A DNA stretch of 64,000 nucleotides, from NCBI RefSeq assembly GCF_003390845.1, contig NZ_QMEK01000001.1:1736001-1800000 (forward strand), written 5' to 3'. Origin of the DNA: Tropicimonas sp. IMCC34043 (GTDB lineage: Bacteria > Pseudomonadota > Alphaproteobacteria > Rhodobacterales > Rhodobacteraceae). Made by a program: the position numbers and the translations under genes. Positions 18,913 through 29,005 of this stretch are shown here, in pieces (positions within the stretch are counted from its first letter, which is position 1; the number at the start of each line of letters is the position of its first letter). A model generated the notes under the pieces. The model worked only from the letters and a program-made list of their open reading frames with translations, made no database searches and was not told the DNA's origin.

Positions 18913-20016
18913 ATGGGAGATTCACGGAAAGTCCTGACCGTGTCCTATGGCAAGTTCTCCTGCACGCTGGAGGGTTTCGATGATGCCGATTCCGCAATGA
19001 AGGCCATGGCGGCCTATATTCGCGACCTGACCGCCGGGGACGGCCCCTTCGGCGGGCTGGCAACTTCGGAGGCAGAACTGATGCGCCGGATCGTGCGCGA
19101 GGAACTGTCCGCGAGCCTTGCCCGGCGCCGGCCCCAGACCGCGGCCCCGGCGCCACAACCCGCGCAGCCGGGCGGGCAGCGTCGTCCCAGCGCGCCGATC
19201 TCGGATCGGATCGCCCGGATGCGCCTGGCTGCCGCCCGCACCACTGCGCGCCCGATCCCGGTCCACCGCAGCCGGCAGCCTGCCACGCAGGCGCCCCCTG
19301 CAGGCAATCCCGCGCCCGGCTCGCCACAGCCCGCCGCACGGCAGTCCGCCGTCGCGCCCGGCATGTCAGCCCCCCCAGCGGCCGACAGCCATCCGCCGCG
19401 GCGCCCCAGGGTTCTGGCGCCCGACAACGGCAGCGAAGCGCAGTTTTCGCGGCTGATGGAAGAGGCCGACAGCAAACTTGCCGGACCCGAGTTGCGCCGC
19501 CGCCGCTCGGCGCTTGCCTATCTGCGGGCCGCCATTGCCGCGACCCGGGCCGAGCCGCCATCGATGGCTGGCGTCGCGCGGGCCGATCACACCCGCAGCT
19601 ATCGCGAGGAATTCCGCCAGATCGCGCCGCCCGCGCCGCTGGCCCCCGGCGGACTGACGCAAGGTGTCGCAGCCGCCCCGCCCGCGCTGCCCGATCCGGG
19701 TAACGAGGCCGACTTGCCCGAGGCGATGCTGCAGGACGAAGCCGAGGTCTTCGAGGCTTTCGTCTGGCAGATGGCGGCCGCAGGGCTCGAAGATCTGCTC
19801 GAATGTGCGGCTGCCTATGCGATTCACGTCCGCGGCCAGCCCCATTTCAACCATCCACAGCTTCTGACCCTGGTGCGACAGCTCGACAGCCACGTCGCGC
19901 TCGACCCGGATGCCAGCCTGCGCGCCTTCGAGGCGCTGCTGGCACGGCAATCGGTCGTGCGGGTTGGCGCGGCGCGATTCATACTTTCTCAAAGTTCGAG
20001 GTTTATCCCGACCTAG
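18913..20016 (+). CDS. Rhodobacteraceae-conserved protein of unknown function
   Basis: A 367-residue protein with two ordered ends and a disordered middle. The N-terminus (1-55, RKVLTVSYGKFSCTLEGFDD) and the C-terminal 110 residues (from EDEAEVFEAF-like AEVFEAFVWQM onward) match a conserved family of this lineage as I recall it. The middle (about 70-250) is rich in Pro, Ala, Arg and Gln. No signal peptide or membrane segment. The start overlaps no other gene and faces away from the thiamine pyrophosphokinase gene. Function unknown. Confidence 0.75.
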   Translation: MGDSRKVLTVSYGKFSCTLEGFDDADSAMKAMAAYIRDLTAGDGPFGGLATSEAELMRRIVREELSASLARRRPQTAAPAPQPAQPGGQRRPSAPISDRIARMRLAAARTTARPIPVHRSRQPATQAPPAGNPAPGSPQPAARQSAVAPGMSAPPAADSHPPRRPRVLAPDNGSEAQFSRLMEEADSKLAGPELRRRRSALAYLRAAIAATRAEPPSMAGVARADHTRSYREEFRQIAPPAPLAPGGLTQGVAAAPPALPDPGNEADLPEAMLQDEAEVFEAFVWQMAAAGLEDLLECAAAYAIHVRGQPHFNHPQLLTLVRQLDSHVALDPDASLRAFEALLARQSVVRVGAARFILSQSSRFIPT

Positions 20017-20408
20017 TGCCCCGCGGGGAGATCTTCCCCAACGTGCCGCGGTGATAACGAGTGGCGGGCGGGGGTTCCGTCCCGGAGGCTCCGCCCTTGT
20101 AAAATTTAACCTTTGCTCCAGGCGATCCGTCCTACCGACCGTCCCGGGCTCGGCAGGTCGCTTCGTCATCCCGGTCTCCCGGAGCCGGCAATCACGCCGG
20201 TTCCGGGTGCACCCCCGGCACCGAAGGTCCGGGCAGCGCGGCCGGCAACCGTGCCTCACGCCGACGACCGGGAAACCCGATTGCAACAGGCCGGCCAGAC
20301 GACGGGATCGCGGTCAACCGACCGGGCAATGGTTTGCTGACCGGGTGACGACCAACTGACCGAGCAACCGGGTCGAGCTACGCCAGAGTTTCGGGATCTG
20401 CCGGGATC
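20017..20408. other. Non-coding gap
   Basis: 392 bases between two convergent genes. It has short loosely repeated GACCGGG/CCGGG motifs around 20310-20375. No convincing gene, RNA or strong terminator is seen. Confidence 0.5.
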
Positions 20409-20729
20409 TCAACGGCCCTGGCCGGTATCGACGCCTGATTGTGGCTCAGCGCGGGGCTCGGCCTCATCGTCCGCACCGGGGCCTGCCGGATGGCATTCGG
20501 CGGCTGCCTCCGGACCCGCGTCGGGGTCGGACTGTCCGACCCCGCGAAAGACAAAGCGGAACGGCAACGCCCAGAGCAGGCCAAGCAGGATATAGACCAG
20601 AAGTTCCAGCCACATCGGTGGCCGGCCGAGCCAGTTCAACACGGTGACCGCAACGACCACATAGGCCGGCAACCCGATCAGCAGAATCACCAGCGACCAA
20701 CGACGGCGGGCCTTCCAGGAAAGTGCCAT
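20409..20729 (-). CDS. DUF2842 family membrane protein
   Basis: A 106-residue protein with two hydrophobic segments (about 14-34 and 40-60) in the DUF2842 pattern MALSWKARRRWSL and LGLLWALPFRFVFRGVG. The usual protein is about 70 residues. Here a polar, acidic C-terminal tail of about 35 residues follows, Pro-, Ala- and Glu-rich. The start lies one base after the purA stop, so it is probably translated from the purA transcript. Function unknown. Confidence 0.8.
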   Translation of the reverse strand: MALSWKARRRWSLVILLIGLPAYVVVAVTVLNWLGRPPMWLELLVYILLGLLWALPFRFVFRGVGQSDPDAGPEAAAECHPAGPGADDEAEPRAEPQSGVDTGQGR

Positions 20730-20730
20730 C

Positions 20731-22023
20731 TCAGTCGGCAAAGGGGTCGGTCACGAGGATCGTGTCATCGCGTTCGGGCGAGGTCGACAGCAACGCCACC
20801 GGACATTCGATCAACTCCTCGATCCGGCGCACGTATTTGACCGCCGCTCCCGGCAGATCGGCCCAGCTTCGGGCCCCTGCGGTGCTTTCCGACCACCCCT
20901 CCATGGTCTCGTAGATCGGGGTGACACGGGCCTGCTGATCGGCGGCCGTGGGAAGATAGTCCAGCTGACGGCCGTCGAGATCGTAGCCCACGCAGATCTT
21001 GAGCTCTTTCAACCCGTCGAGCACATCCATCTTGGTCAGTGCAATGCCGTTCACCCCCGACAGCGCGCAGGTCTGGCGCACCAGCACCGAATCGAACCAG
21101 CCACAGCGGCGCGACCGGCCGGTGACGGTGCCCTTCTCGCGGCCGACCTTTGCCAGATGGTCGCCGACCTCGTCGAACAGCTCGCAGGGGAACGGCCCCT
21201 CGCCCACCCGCGTGGTATAGGCCTTGACGATTCCCAGCACGAAGCCGATCGCCCCCGGCCCCACGCCGGTTCCGGCAGCAGCGGCACCCGACAGCGTGGT
21301 CGAGGAAGTGACGAAAGGATAGGTCCCGAAATCGACGTCGAGCAGGCTGCCCTGCGCGCCTTCGAACAGGATCCGCTTGCCGGCCTTGCGGGCGATATTC
21401 ATCTCGCGCCAGACCGGCCGTGCAAAGGGCAGCACCCGCGGCGCGATGGCGCGCAGGCTTGCCAGCAGCGCCTCGGCATCGACGGGCGGCAGGCCAAGGC
21501 CCATCCGCAGCGCATCGTGGTGCACCAGCAGCCGGCCCATCCGGGATTGCAGCGTCGTCTCGTCGGCAAGATCGGCCACCCGGATCACCCGGCGCCCCAC
21601 CTTGTCCTCATAGGCCGGGCCGATGCCGCGACCGGTGGTGCCGATCTTGGCAACCGAATTCTGCGCCTCGCGGCCACGGTCGAGCTCGCCATGCAGCGGC
21701 AGGATCAGCGGCGCGTTCTCGGCGATCATCAGGTTGTCGGGAGTTATCTCGACGCCTTGCGCCGCAAGCCGTTCGATCTCGTCGACCAGCGCCCACGGGT
21801 CGAGCACGACGCCGTTGCCGATCACGCTGATCTTGCCCTTTCGGACGATACCCGAGGGCAGCAACGAGAGTTTGAACACCGCACCGTCGATCACCAGCGT
21901 GTGGCCGGCGTTGTGCCCGCCTTGGAACCGCGCGATGATATCCGCGCGTTCCGACAGCCAATCGACGATCTTGCCCTTCCCCTCGTCACCCCACTGGGCA
22001 CCCACGACGACGACATTGGCCAT
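20731..22023 (-). CDS. purA: Adenylosuccinate synthetase
   Basis: A 430-residue enzyme that joins IMP and aspartate with GTP, the first step from IMP to AMP. The P-loop-like [11 protein letters not shown] at the start (catalytic Asp), GHNAGHT (catalytic His), [13 protein letters not shown], and RRCGWFD are all present. MANVVVVG was taken as start; further upstream M codons are outside the family. The length is normal. Confidence 0.97.
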   Translation of the reverse strand: MANVVVVGAQWGDEGKGKIVDWLSERADIIARFQGGHNAGHTLVIDGAVFKLSLLPSGIVRKGKISVIGNGVVLDPWALVDEIERLAAQGVEITPDNLMIAENAPLILPLHGELDRGREAQNSVAKIGTTGRGIGPAYEDKVGRRVIRVADLADETTLQSRMGRLLVHHDALRMGLGLPPVDAEALLASLRAIAPRVLPFARPVWREMNIARKAGKRILFEGAQGSLLDVDFGTYPFVTSSTTLSGAAAAGTGVGPGAIGFVLGIVKAYTTRVGEGPFPCELFDEVGDHLAKVGREKGTVTGRSRRCGWFDSVLVRQTCALSGVNGIALTKMDVLDGLKELKICVGYDLDGRQLDYLPTAADQQARVTPIYETMEGWSESTAGARSWADLPGAAVKYVRRIEELIECPVALLSTSPERDDTILVTDPFAD

Positions 22024-22155
22024 TTTCATCTCCCCGGCTGACCGCAAAATCCGAGCAGGTCATAGCGTCTGGGCGGCGATGGCGAAACCGCAATCGTGCC
22101 GCAGCGCCCGGCCGACGTCGAAAAGCCGGCCGGGAGCGGGGTCAGAGATCCGCAA

Positions 22156-23268
22156 TCAGGCCTTGCGTCGCCGGCGCAGCCCCAGGATGCCGGCTGCAGA
22201 GCCGAGCAGCACGAAGCCGGCAGGCAGCGGCACCGGCGTTGCGGAAGTATATGTGCGCAGGCCGTTTTCCTCGAGATAGCCGATCAGGTTGGTGATCTCG
22301 TCGGTCTGGAACAGCGTGGCGCCCCGCTTCACCCACCAGAGCCAGGATTCGTCGGGATCGCCGTACAGCACTGCCAGTTCATCGCCTCGACCGCCGGCGC
22401 GCATGTTGGGGGCGCCACCGCCCGAATAGAGCGTATTGATCCACATCCGGACGCTGTGTTCGTCGGCGAAGTCACGGATCGCTTCGGAAAACAGCAGCCC
22501 GCCATCGCTGCTGATCGGGTCGCCGTCGTGCCATTCGTTGCGGAGCTGCATCGAGTCGGGGTCGAGCGCCGCGATGAGTTCGTAGACCAGATTCAGGTCT
22601 TCGATCTCGCGGTCATAAATATTGGGAACGATGTCGAGCAGCATCTCGCCAAGCATCGCCTTGTACGCGATCGCGTCGGCCAGATCCTGAGCGGTGTTGC
22701 CCGCCGTCGTGTCGATTGTCTGATAGCCGACGCCGGTCGATTCGATGGCATGGATCACCGCAGCCGCATCTTCGGCCTCGATCTTGAGATCGAGGTTGAT
22801 CAGCACCTTGTCCTTGGCGGCCAGCAGCGCCTCTTCGAAGGTCGGGATGGTTTCGGTCGAGACCTCGCCGGTGTCAGGGTTGACGAGATAGCAGCTTTGC
22901 AGGTCCGCATAGGTATGGTCCGAAATCAGGCCGCTGCAGGTTGTCTTTCCGTCGATTGTCTTGTCATGCGACAGGACGAGAACCCCGTCGGCAGTCTTTC
23001 TGACGTCGATCTCGATCATGTCGGCCCCGGCCGCAATGGCGTATTCGATGGCCGAAACCGAGTTTTCGTAGCGAGCCCTCGTGCCGCCTTCATAGACCCC
23101 GGCACGGTGGCCCATCACCATGACGTAGTCGGGGTGATTTTCGGGGTGCTCGTAGACATCGATGAGTTGATCGATGGGCAACGCGACTGCAGAGCCGGAA
23201 AATGCCAGCGTGAATGCAATGCCTGCGGCCGCAGCCGCGAGACTGCGGATTGAAACGGACTGACGCAC
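22156..23268 (-). CDS. Exported glycerophosphodiester phosphodiesterase with VPLPA-CTERM tail
   Basis: A 370-residue protein. The GTG start at 23268 has GAGG upstream and leads straight into a signal peptide (cut near residue 30, AVA). The GDPD domain shows MGHRAG, the ENSVSAIEYAIAAGADMIEIDVRKTADG metal and catalytic region (in two parts), and LVLSHD. The last 25 residues (346-370) are VPLPAG, a hydrophobic stretch and RRRRK. That is the VPLPA-CTERM signal recognised by exosortases. It likely releases glycerol 3-phosphate from phosphodiesters at the cell surface. No exosortase gene is in the window. Confidence 0.85.
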   Translation of the reverse strand: MRQSVSIRSLAAAAAGIAFTLAFSGSAVALPIDQLIDVYEHPENHPDYVMVMGHRAGVYEGGTRARYENSVSAIEYAIAAGADMIEIDVRKTADGVLVLSHDKTIDGKTTCSGLISDHTYADLQSCYLVNPDTGEVSTETIPTFEEALLAAKDKVLINLDLKIEAEDAAAVIHAIESTGVGYQTIDTTAGNTAQDLADAIAYKAMLGEMLLDIVPNIYDREIEDLNLVYELIAALDPDSMQLRNEWHDGDPISSDGGLLFSEAIRDFADEHSVRMWINTLYSGGGAPNMRAGGRGDELAVLYGDPDESWLWWVKRGATLFQTDEITNLIGYLEENGLRTYTSATPVPLPAGFVLLGSAAGILGLRRRRKA

Positions 23269-23703
23269 TTTTGTACCTCGGGTGATTGTGGCGGTTGGTG
23301 GCGGTCGACCCATCACGCAAATCGGTAACAGCCACGTCACGCGGCCGTGAACTCACGGTGAAGGTTTTCTGACAGCCGCGACCGCATCGCTCCGGCGACG
23401 CTGGGCTCTGCGCGGCCCGGGCAATGTCCCCTGGGGCTGCGCCGGCTGAAACGCCGCGTTTTCCCCAGAGGTTTCCGATCACACAGGATGACAGGTTCCC
23501 ACCCGAGCCGATGCCCCGGAACGACTGTTCGGGCAACAGCCGCACAGCGACGGGGAGGCCGATGCGCAGACCGCTGCCGGCGCCTCGGTCACGAAATTTC
23601 GGCACCGATACCCCGGCCGGACCAGAACAGGTCTGCAACGGGGTTGCGATCCTGTCCGTCAGGCCGTAGGTAACGGCCGTTCTCAGATCCGGATCCGGCC
23701 CGC
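23269..23703. other. Divergent intergenic region
   Basis: 435 bases between the phosphodiesterase and secG starts. It contains the palindrome CCGTGA-AC-TCACGG at 23345-23358, 77 bases before the phosphodiesterase start, which may be an operator. No gene was recognised. Confidence 0.4.
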
Positions 23704-24066
23704 ATGGAAAATGTCATACTCATCGTCCACCTGATCCTGGCGCTCAGCCTGATCGGCATCGTGCTGCTCCAGCGCTCCGAAGGCGGTGGGCTTGGCCTTG
23801 GCGGCGGCGGCGGCGGGGTCATGACCGGCCGCGCGGCTGCCACGGCGCTCGGCAAGGTGACATGGATCTTCGCCGTCGCCTTCTTTGTGACATCGATTTC
23901 GCTGACCATCCTGGCGGCCAGCAAGTCCGGGACCCAGTCGGTCGTGGACCGGATCATCGATGCCCCGGCCCCAGTCGTGGCGCCGGTTGAAGCGCCGGCA
24001 CCCGACGACCTTCTGCCGCCGCCCTCCACCGGCAACGAGCCGGTTCTGCCCAAGGCTGCGGACTGA
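23704..24066 (+). CDS. secG: Preprotein translocase subunit SecG
   Basis: A 120-residue protein with two membrane segments (about 3-22 and 53-73) and the SecG signature LLQRSEGGGLGLGGGGGG followed by ATALGKVTWIFAVAFF. The C-terminal tail is long and Pro/Ala-rich, common in alphaproteobacteria. SecG assists the SecYE channel during SecA-driven export. It precedes pyrG by 206 bases, the typical order in this group. Confidence 0.94.
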   Translation: MENVILIVHLILALSLIGIVLLQRSEGGGLGLGGGGGGVMTGRAAATALGKVTWIFAVAFFVTSISLTILAASKSGTQSVVDRIIDAPAPVVAPVEAPAPDDLLPPPSTGNEPVLPKAAD

Positions 24067-24272
24067 TCCTGCGGCAGCTCTGCCACAAGGCATTGCACAT
24101 TTATTGATCCGAGCAACAGCATCTTGCGGTGCTGTTGCCCTTGCACGGCGAATCCTCTACACTCTGAGTCCCGTGGTGATGCGTCTTCCGCCCTGTTGCG
24201 AAGGCGTGTCGAGCAGTTGAAATTCCGGGGGGTGCAGGCGCCGCCCCCACTGATCACGGGGAGCAGCCCAGC

Positions 24273-25916
24273 ATGGCACGGTTCATCTTCATCACCGGCG
24301 GCGTCGTATCGTCGCTTGGCAAGGGGCTGGCCTCGGCCGCACTCGGCGCCCTGCTGCAGGCCCGCGGGTTCAGCGTGCGACTGCGCAAGCTCGACCCCTA
24401 CCTGAACGTCGATCCCGGCACCATGAGCCCGTTCGAACACGGCGAGGTCTTCGTCACCGACGACGGCGCCGAAACCGATCTGGATCTCGGCCATTATGAA
24501 CGGTTCACCGGGGTCGCCGCGCGCCGGACCGACTCGGTCAGCTCGGGCCGGATCTATTCCAACGTGCTCGAGAAGGAACGCCGCGGCGATTATCTCGGCA
24601 AGACGATCCAGGTGATCCCGCACGTCACCAACGAGATCAAGGATTTCCTGAAGATCGGCGAGGACGAGGTCGATTTCATGCTCTGCGAGATCGGCGGCAC
24701 GGTCGGCGATATCGAGGGCCTGCCGTTCTTCGAAGCCATCCGCCAGTTCGCCCAGGACAAGCCGCGCGGGCAGTGCATCTTCATGCACCTGACGCTGCTG
24801 CCCTATATCAAGGCTTCGGGCGAGTTGAAGACCAAGCCGACCCAGCACTCGGTCAAGGAATTGCGTTCGATCGGCCTCGCGCCCGATCTTCTGGTCTGCC
24901 GCTCGGAAATGCCGATCCCGCAGAAGGAACGCGACAAGCTGGCGCTGTTCTGCAACGTGCGTCCCGATGCGGTGATCGCGGCGCAGGACCTGTCCTCGAT
25001 CTATGACGCGCCGCTGGCCTATCACCGCGAGGGTCTCGACCAGGCCGTGCTCGACGCCTTCGGGATCAGCCCGGCGCCAAAGCCGAACCTGTCGCGCTGG
25101 GAGGACGTGTCCGACCGGATCCACAATTCGGACGGCGAGGTGCGGGTCGCCATCGTGGGCAAATACACGCAGCTTGAAGACGCCTACAAATCCATTGCCG
25201 AGGCACTGACCCATGGCGGCATGGCCAACCGGGTGAAGGTCAAGGCCGAGTGGATCGACGCCGAGATCTTTGAACGCGAGGATGCGGCGCCCTATCTGGA
25301 AGGCTTCCACGCCATCATCGTGCCGGGCGGCTTCGGCGAACGCGGCACCGAGGGCAAGATCAAGGCGGCCGAGTTCGCCCGCATCCGCAACGTGCCCTAT
25401 CTGGGCATCTGCCTTGGCATGCAGATGGCGGTCATCGAGGCCGCGCGCAGCCTGACCGACCTGACCGACGCGGGCTCCGAGGAATTCGACCACGAGTCCG
25501 GCAAGAAGCGGTTCACGCCCGTGGTCTATCACCTGAAGGAATGGGTGCAGGGCAATGCGATGGTCGAACGCAAGCTCGACGACGACAAGGGCGGCACCAT
25601 GCGGCTTGGCGCCTATCGCGCGGTGCTCGCGCCCGACAGCCGGGTCGCCGAGATCTATGGCACGACCGAGATCGACGAACGCCACCGTCACCGCTATGAG
25701 GTCGACATCCGCTATCGCGACAAGCTCGAGGCCCAGGGTCTCCGGTTCTCCGGCATGTCGCCCGACGGCCGCCTTCCCGAGATTGTCGAGGTTCCGACCC
25801 ATCCCTGGTTCATCGGCGTCCAGTTCCACCCCGAACTGAAATCGAAACCCTTCGCGCCGCACCCGCTGTTCCGCGATTTCGTCCGCGCCGCGGTCGAAAA
25901 CAGCCGTCTGGTCTGA
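24273..25916 (+). CDS. pyrG: CTP synthase
   Basis: A 547-residue enzyme that aminates UTP to CTP with glutamine and ATP. The N-terminal synthase domain shows [14 protein letters not shown] (P-loop), the [13 protein letters not shown] segment and [10 protein letters not shown]. The C-terminal glutamine amidotransferase domain has the nucleophile in [10 protein letters not shown] and HPEL near the end. The length is normal. The start [10 protein letters not shown] follows a GGGGAGCAG leader. Confidence 0.97.
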   Translation: MARFIFITGGVVSSLGKGLASAALGALLQARGFSVRLRKLDPYLNVDPGTMSPFEHGEVFVTDDGAETDLDLGHYERFTGVAARRTDSVSSGRIYSNVLEKERRGDYLGKTIQVIPHVTNEIKDFLKIGEDEVDFMLCEIGGTVGDIEGLPFFEAIRQFAQDKPRGQCIFMHLTLLPYIKASGELKTKPTQHSVKELRSIGLAPDLLVCRSEMPIPQKERDKLALFCNVRPDAVIAAQDLSSIYDAPLAYHREGLDQAVLDAFGISPAPKPNLSRWEDVSDRIHNSDGEVRVAIVGKYTQLEDAYKSIAEALTHGGMANRVKVKAEWIDAEIFEREDAAPYLEGFHAIIVPGGFGERGTEGKIKAAEFARIRNVPYLGICLGMQMAVIEAARSLTDLTDAGSEEFDHESGKKRFTPVVYHLKEWVQGNAMVERKLDDDKGGTMRLGAYRAVLAPDSRVAEIYGTTEIDERHRHRYEVDIRYRDKLEAQGLRFSGMSPDGRLPEIVEVPTHPWFIGVQFHPELKSKPFAPHPLFRDFVRAAVENSRLV

Positions 25917-26115
25917 GGCCGGGGGCGACGCCGCCCGCTGCGGCATCTGGCATCCGCCAACCGAACCGCCCTGCCCAAAGCGCGGCCCGCGTCTGGCCCC
26001 CATGCTGGCGGGGGACGATCCTCAGGTCCGGTCCGCGCGGCGCGCCGTTTACGATATCATCTTTGCCATGACGTTCCTGCTGGAGTAGGCCGGAGATCAG
26101 GGAAGGAGACTTCGG

Positions 26116-26415
26116 ATGCTCAAAGGGTATTGGGTCGCTCATGTCGACGTGAAGGACCAGGCGGTCTTCGAGGAATACAAGCGCGCCGCGATGAAACCCT
26201 TCGCGCGCTATGGTGCGAAATTTCTGGTTCGCGCCGGCCAGTTCGACCTGCGCGAGGGCGAGCTGCACCCGCGCACCGTCGTGATCGAATTTCCAACCTT
26301 CGCCGACGCGCTGGCCTGCTATGACGATCCCGATCATCTGGCCGCCAAGGCGATCCGCGATCCGATTGCCGAAGGGGATCTGGTGATTGTCGAGGGTTTC
26401 GACGATCGCGGCTGA
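26116..26415 (+). CDS. DUF1330 family protein
   Basis: A 99-residue dimeric alpha-beta barrel-like protein. MLKGYWVAHVDVKD, FLVRAGQFDLREGELHPRTVVIEF (two parts) and the ALACYDDPDH segment fit DUF1330. GGAAGGAGA is 8-9 bases upstream of the start. The fold is shared with small oxygenases and isomerases, but the reaction is unknown. Confidence 0.88.
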   Translation: MLKGYWVAHVDVKDQAVFEEYKRAAMKPFARYGAKFLVRAGQFDLREGELHPRTVVIEFPTFADALACYDDPDHLAAKAIRDPIAEGDLVIVEGFDDRG

Positions 26416-26625
26416 TACGGCCCCCGCGGTCGCGGGACTTGATGCGGCCAGCCGCGCCCGGCATATGGGGTTCATGTTTGCCGATCCGCCTGACCGCCCG
26501 TTCCTGACCACCCCGGTGCCGCGCCGCGGCCCCGGTCGGCCGTGTGCCGCGGCTGTGGCCGGTCCGTTCGCCAATCGGCGGTCCGCGGCCTGCCACACTC
26601 TGCGCCCAATCCCGAAAGGCCTGCC

Positions 26626-27069
26626 ATGTTCGCCGATTTCATACGCCGCCTGACAACAGCCGAGCCAGACAGCCTGCCCGATCCCGATGCCAGGCTGGCG
26701 CTGGCAGCCCTTCTGGTGCGCGTCGCCCGGGTCGATGGCGACTATACTGCGGAAGAGGTCGACCGGATCGACCGGATCCTGCGCAGCCGCTATGTCCTGT
26801 CGCCCTTCGAGGCGACCCAGTTGCGCGGCGAGGCCGAACAGCTGGAGGCGGTCGCGCCGGACACCGTCCGCTTTACCCGCGCAATCAAGGAGGCGATCCC
26901 CTATGACCATCGCGCCTCGGTGATGGAGGCGCTGTGGACGGTGATCCTGGCGGATGGCGTCCGCGACGAGGAGGAAGATTCGCTCGCCCGTCTGGTTGCA
27001 AATCTTCTGGGCGTCAACGATCTGGACAGCAACCTTGCTCGCCAGAGGGTCGAGCACAAGCAAGGCTGA
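26626..27069 (+). CDS. TerB-fold protein
   Basis: A 147-residue all-helical protein starting MFADFIRRL. It carries the TerB-like acidic motifs RVDGDYTAEEVDRID and LADGVRDEEEDSLARL, which often bind metals, spaced about 75 residues apart as two helical hairpins. Found with tellurite resistance genes in some species, but here it is alone and no resistance role can be claimed. Confidence 0.82.
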   Translation: MFADFIRRLTTAEPDSLPDPDARLALAALLVRVARVDGDYTAEEVDRIDRILRSRYVLSPFEATQLRGEAEQLEAVAPDTVRFTRAIKEAIPYDHRASVMEALWTVILADGVRDEEEDSLARLVANLLGVNDLDSNLARQRVEHKQG

Positions 27070-27411
27070 CGCGGAAAGCCTGATCCATGGTCACCGCGCA
27101 GCCCGTGCACGACCAACCCCGGCGCCGGGACGGAAACGAGGGCTGGCGCGCCGCGCCGGGCCGAGAATGCCGCAACCGACGCCAGAAGGCCGCGGCTGAT
27201 CGGGGCCCACGAACTGCCCGGCCGATCCGGTTTCGTCGCGCTGGGGGGCGGTGCCCAGGCGGCCGTCCGCGATCTGCCGCCTTTCCGGGCATATGCCCGA
27301 AATCTCGCCCGACCCTTCGGGCTTCCCCAGGGTCGCCCTGCCGTTCGCCGTTGCATTTGCCCGGCAATTGCGCCCTACTCTGCCATTAATGCAACAATTG
27401 CGATCTTGTAA
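27070..27411. other. Leader region of the ABC importer operon
   Basis: 342 bases with no convincing gene. The last 60 bases are more A/T-rich (around 27345-27411) and probably hold the promoter of the importer operon. Frames open here give no recognisable protein. Confidence 0.4.
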
Positions 27412-28191
27412 GTGACCCAAGCCGCCGCCCCGGTGATCGAGATCAGAGATCTCCACAAGGCCTACGGGTCTCTTGAAGTCCTAAAGGGCGTTCACATGAT
27501 CGCCCGCCGGGGCGAAGTCGTCTCGCTCATCGGCTCGTCGGGGTCGGGAAAATCGACCCTGCTGCGCTGTGCCAACCTGCTGGAAGACAGCCAGTCCGGC
27601 GAGATCCTGTTCGAGGGCGAGCCCGTCATATGGCGCGGCCACGGCGCCCACCGCCGGCCGGGCGACCGAAAGCAGCTGATCCGCATCCGCACCAACCTGT
27701 CGATGGTATTCCAGCAATTCAACCTCTGGGCCCATCTGACGATCCTGCAGAATGTCATGGAGGCCCCGGTCACGGTGCTGAAACGCGACCGCGCCGAGGC
27801 CGCAAGGCTTGGCCGGGCGCTTCTGGACAAGGTCGGGATCGTCGACAAGGCCGATGCCTATCCCGCGCAGCTTTCGGGCGGCCAGCAGCAGCGCGCGGCC
27901 ATTGCGCGCGCGCTTGCCATGGAACCGACGGCACTGCTGTTTGATGAACCGACCTCGGCGCTCGACCCGGAACTCGAACAGGAAGTGGTCAAGGTGATCA
28001 AGGCGCTGGCCGCGGAAGGCCGCACGATGATCCTTGTCACCCATGACATGCGGCTGGCGGCCGATCTCTCGGACCACGTCGTGTTCCTGCACAAGGGCAG
28101 GATCGAGGAAGAAGGCCCCCCCGAAACCCTGTTCGGCAATCCCCAGACCGAACGGCTGCAGCAATTCCTTTCCCACAGTCAGGGCGGCTGA
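27412..28191 (+). CDS. Polar amino-acid-type ABC transporter, ATP-binding subunit
   Basis: A 259-residue ATPase of the HisP/OccP/GlnQ type. Walker A GSSGSGKST, Q-loop VFQQFNLW, signature LSGGQQQR and Walker B LLFDEPTS are intact. The ERE-rich insert after Walker A (GHGAHRRPGDRKQL) is typical for the octopine/nopaline/histidine subgroup. Start is a GTG at 27412 with a weak ribosome site. It opens an operon with the binding protein and two permeases. Confidence 0.92.
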   Translation: MTQAAAPVIEIRDLHKAYGSLEVLKGVHMIARRGEVVSLIGSSGSGKSTLLRCANLLEDSQSGEILFEGEPVIWRGHGAHRRPGDRKQLIRIRTNLSMVFQQFNLWAHLTILQNVMEAPVTVLKRDRAEAARLGRALLDKVGIVDKADAYPAQLSGGQQQRAAIARALAMEPTALLFDEPTSALDPELEQEVVKVIKALAAEGRTMILVTHDMRLAADLSDHVVFLHKGRIEEEGPPETLFGNPQTERLQQFLSHSQGG

Positions 28192-28237
28192 ACCGCCCGG
28201 CCCAACACCAGCCCCAAATTCCAACCGGGAGACGACA

Positions 28238-28960
28238 ATGAAGAAGATCTTAGTCCTTTCCGCTGCCGCGCTGGCCTTGTCGGCCAGCTTTGCCATGGCC
28301 CAGGATGTCGTGCGCTTGTGCACCGAGGGCGCTTATCCTCCGTACAACTTCGTCAACGATGCGGGCGAGGTCGACGGCTTTGAACGCGAACTGGGCGACG
28401 AGCTTTGCACGCGCACCGGGCTGACCTGCGAATGGGTCACCAACGAGTGGGATTCGATCATCCCGAACCTGACCTCTGGGAACTACGACGCCATCATCGC
28501 CGGCATGTCGATCACGCCCGAGCGCAAGGAAGTCGTGGCCTTTACCCAAGCCTATACCCCGCCGTCGGCCTCGGCCTATGCGGCGCTCAGCGAGGATGCC
28601 GATATCATGGGCGGCGTGATCGCGGCCCAGACCGGCACGATCCAGGCCAGCCACGTCGTCGATACCGGCGCCACGCTGCTGGAATTCCCGACCCCTGACG
28701 AGACCGTGGCCGCGGTGCGCAACGGCGAGGCCGACGCGGTGATGGCCGACAAGGACTTTCTGGTTCCTGTCGTCGACGAGGGCGATCTGGTCTTCGTCGG
28801 CGACGACATCCCGCTCGGCGGCGGCATCGGCATGGCGTTCCGCCAATCCGACCCCGAGCTGATGGCCAAGTTCGATACGGCGATCCAGTCGATGAAGGAT
28901 GACGGCACGATGAACACGCTGATCATCAAATGGCTCGGCGAAGACTCGCCGCGCTGGTAA
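28238..28960 (+). CDS. Periplasmic amine/amino-acid binding protein
   Basis: A 240-residue type II solute-binding protein. The signal peptide (residues 1-21, cut after AMA) is followed by RLCTEGAYPPYNFVNDAGEVDGFERELG, the usual SBP_bac_3 opening (shown in parts). Further on it has the IIAGMSITPERKEV signature and the hinge VRNGEADAVMADK. It captures the substrate and delivers it to the permeases. A cysteine pair (Cys near residues 27 and 57-65) probably forms a disulfide. Specificity cannot be read from sequence. Confidence 0.9.
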   Translation: MKKILVLSAAALALSASFAMAQDVVRLCTEGAYPPYNFVNDAGEVDGFERELGDELCTRTGLTCEWVTNEWDSIIPNLTSGNYDAIIAGMSITPERKEVVAFTQAYTPPSASAYAALSEDADIMGGVIAAQTGTIQASHVVDTGATLLEFPTPDETVAAVRNGEADAVMADKDFLVPVVDEGDLVFVGDDIPLGGGIGMAFRQSDPELMAKFDTAIQSMKDDGTMNTLIIKWLGEDSPRW

Positions 28961-29005
28961 GACGGTCCTGGGGGCGGCGGTCAGGCCGCCGCGCCCGCAC
29001 CTCTC

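Noticed and set aside
23589-26003. An 804-codon minus-strand open frame
   Set aside because: It lies opposite secG and pyrG, whose proteins are unmistakable. Long antisense frames are expected in GC-rich DNA.
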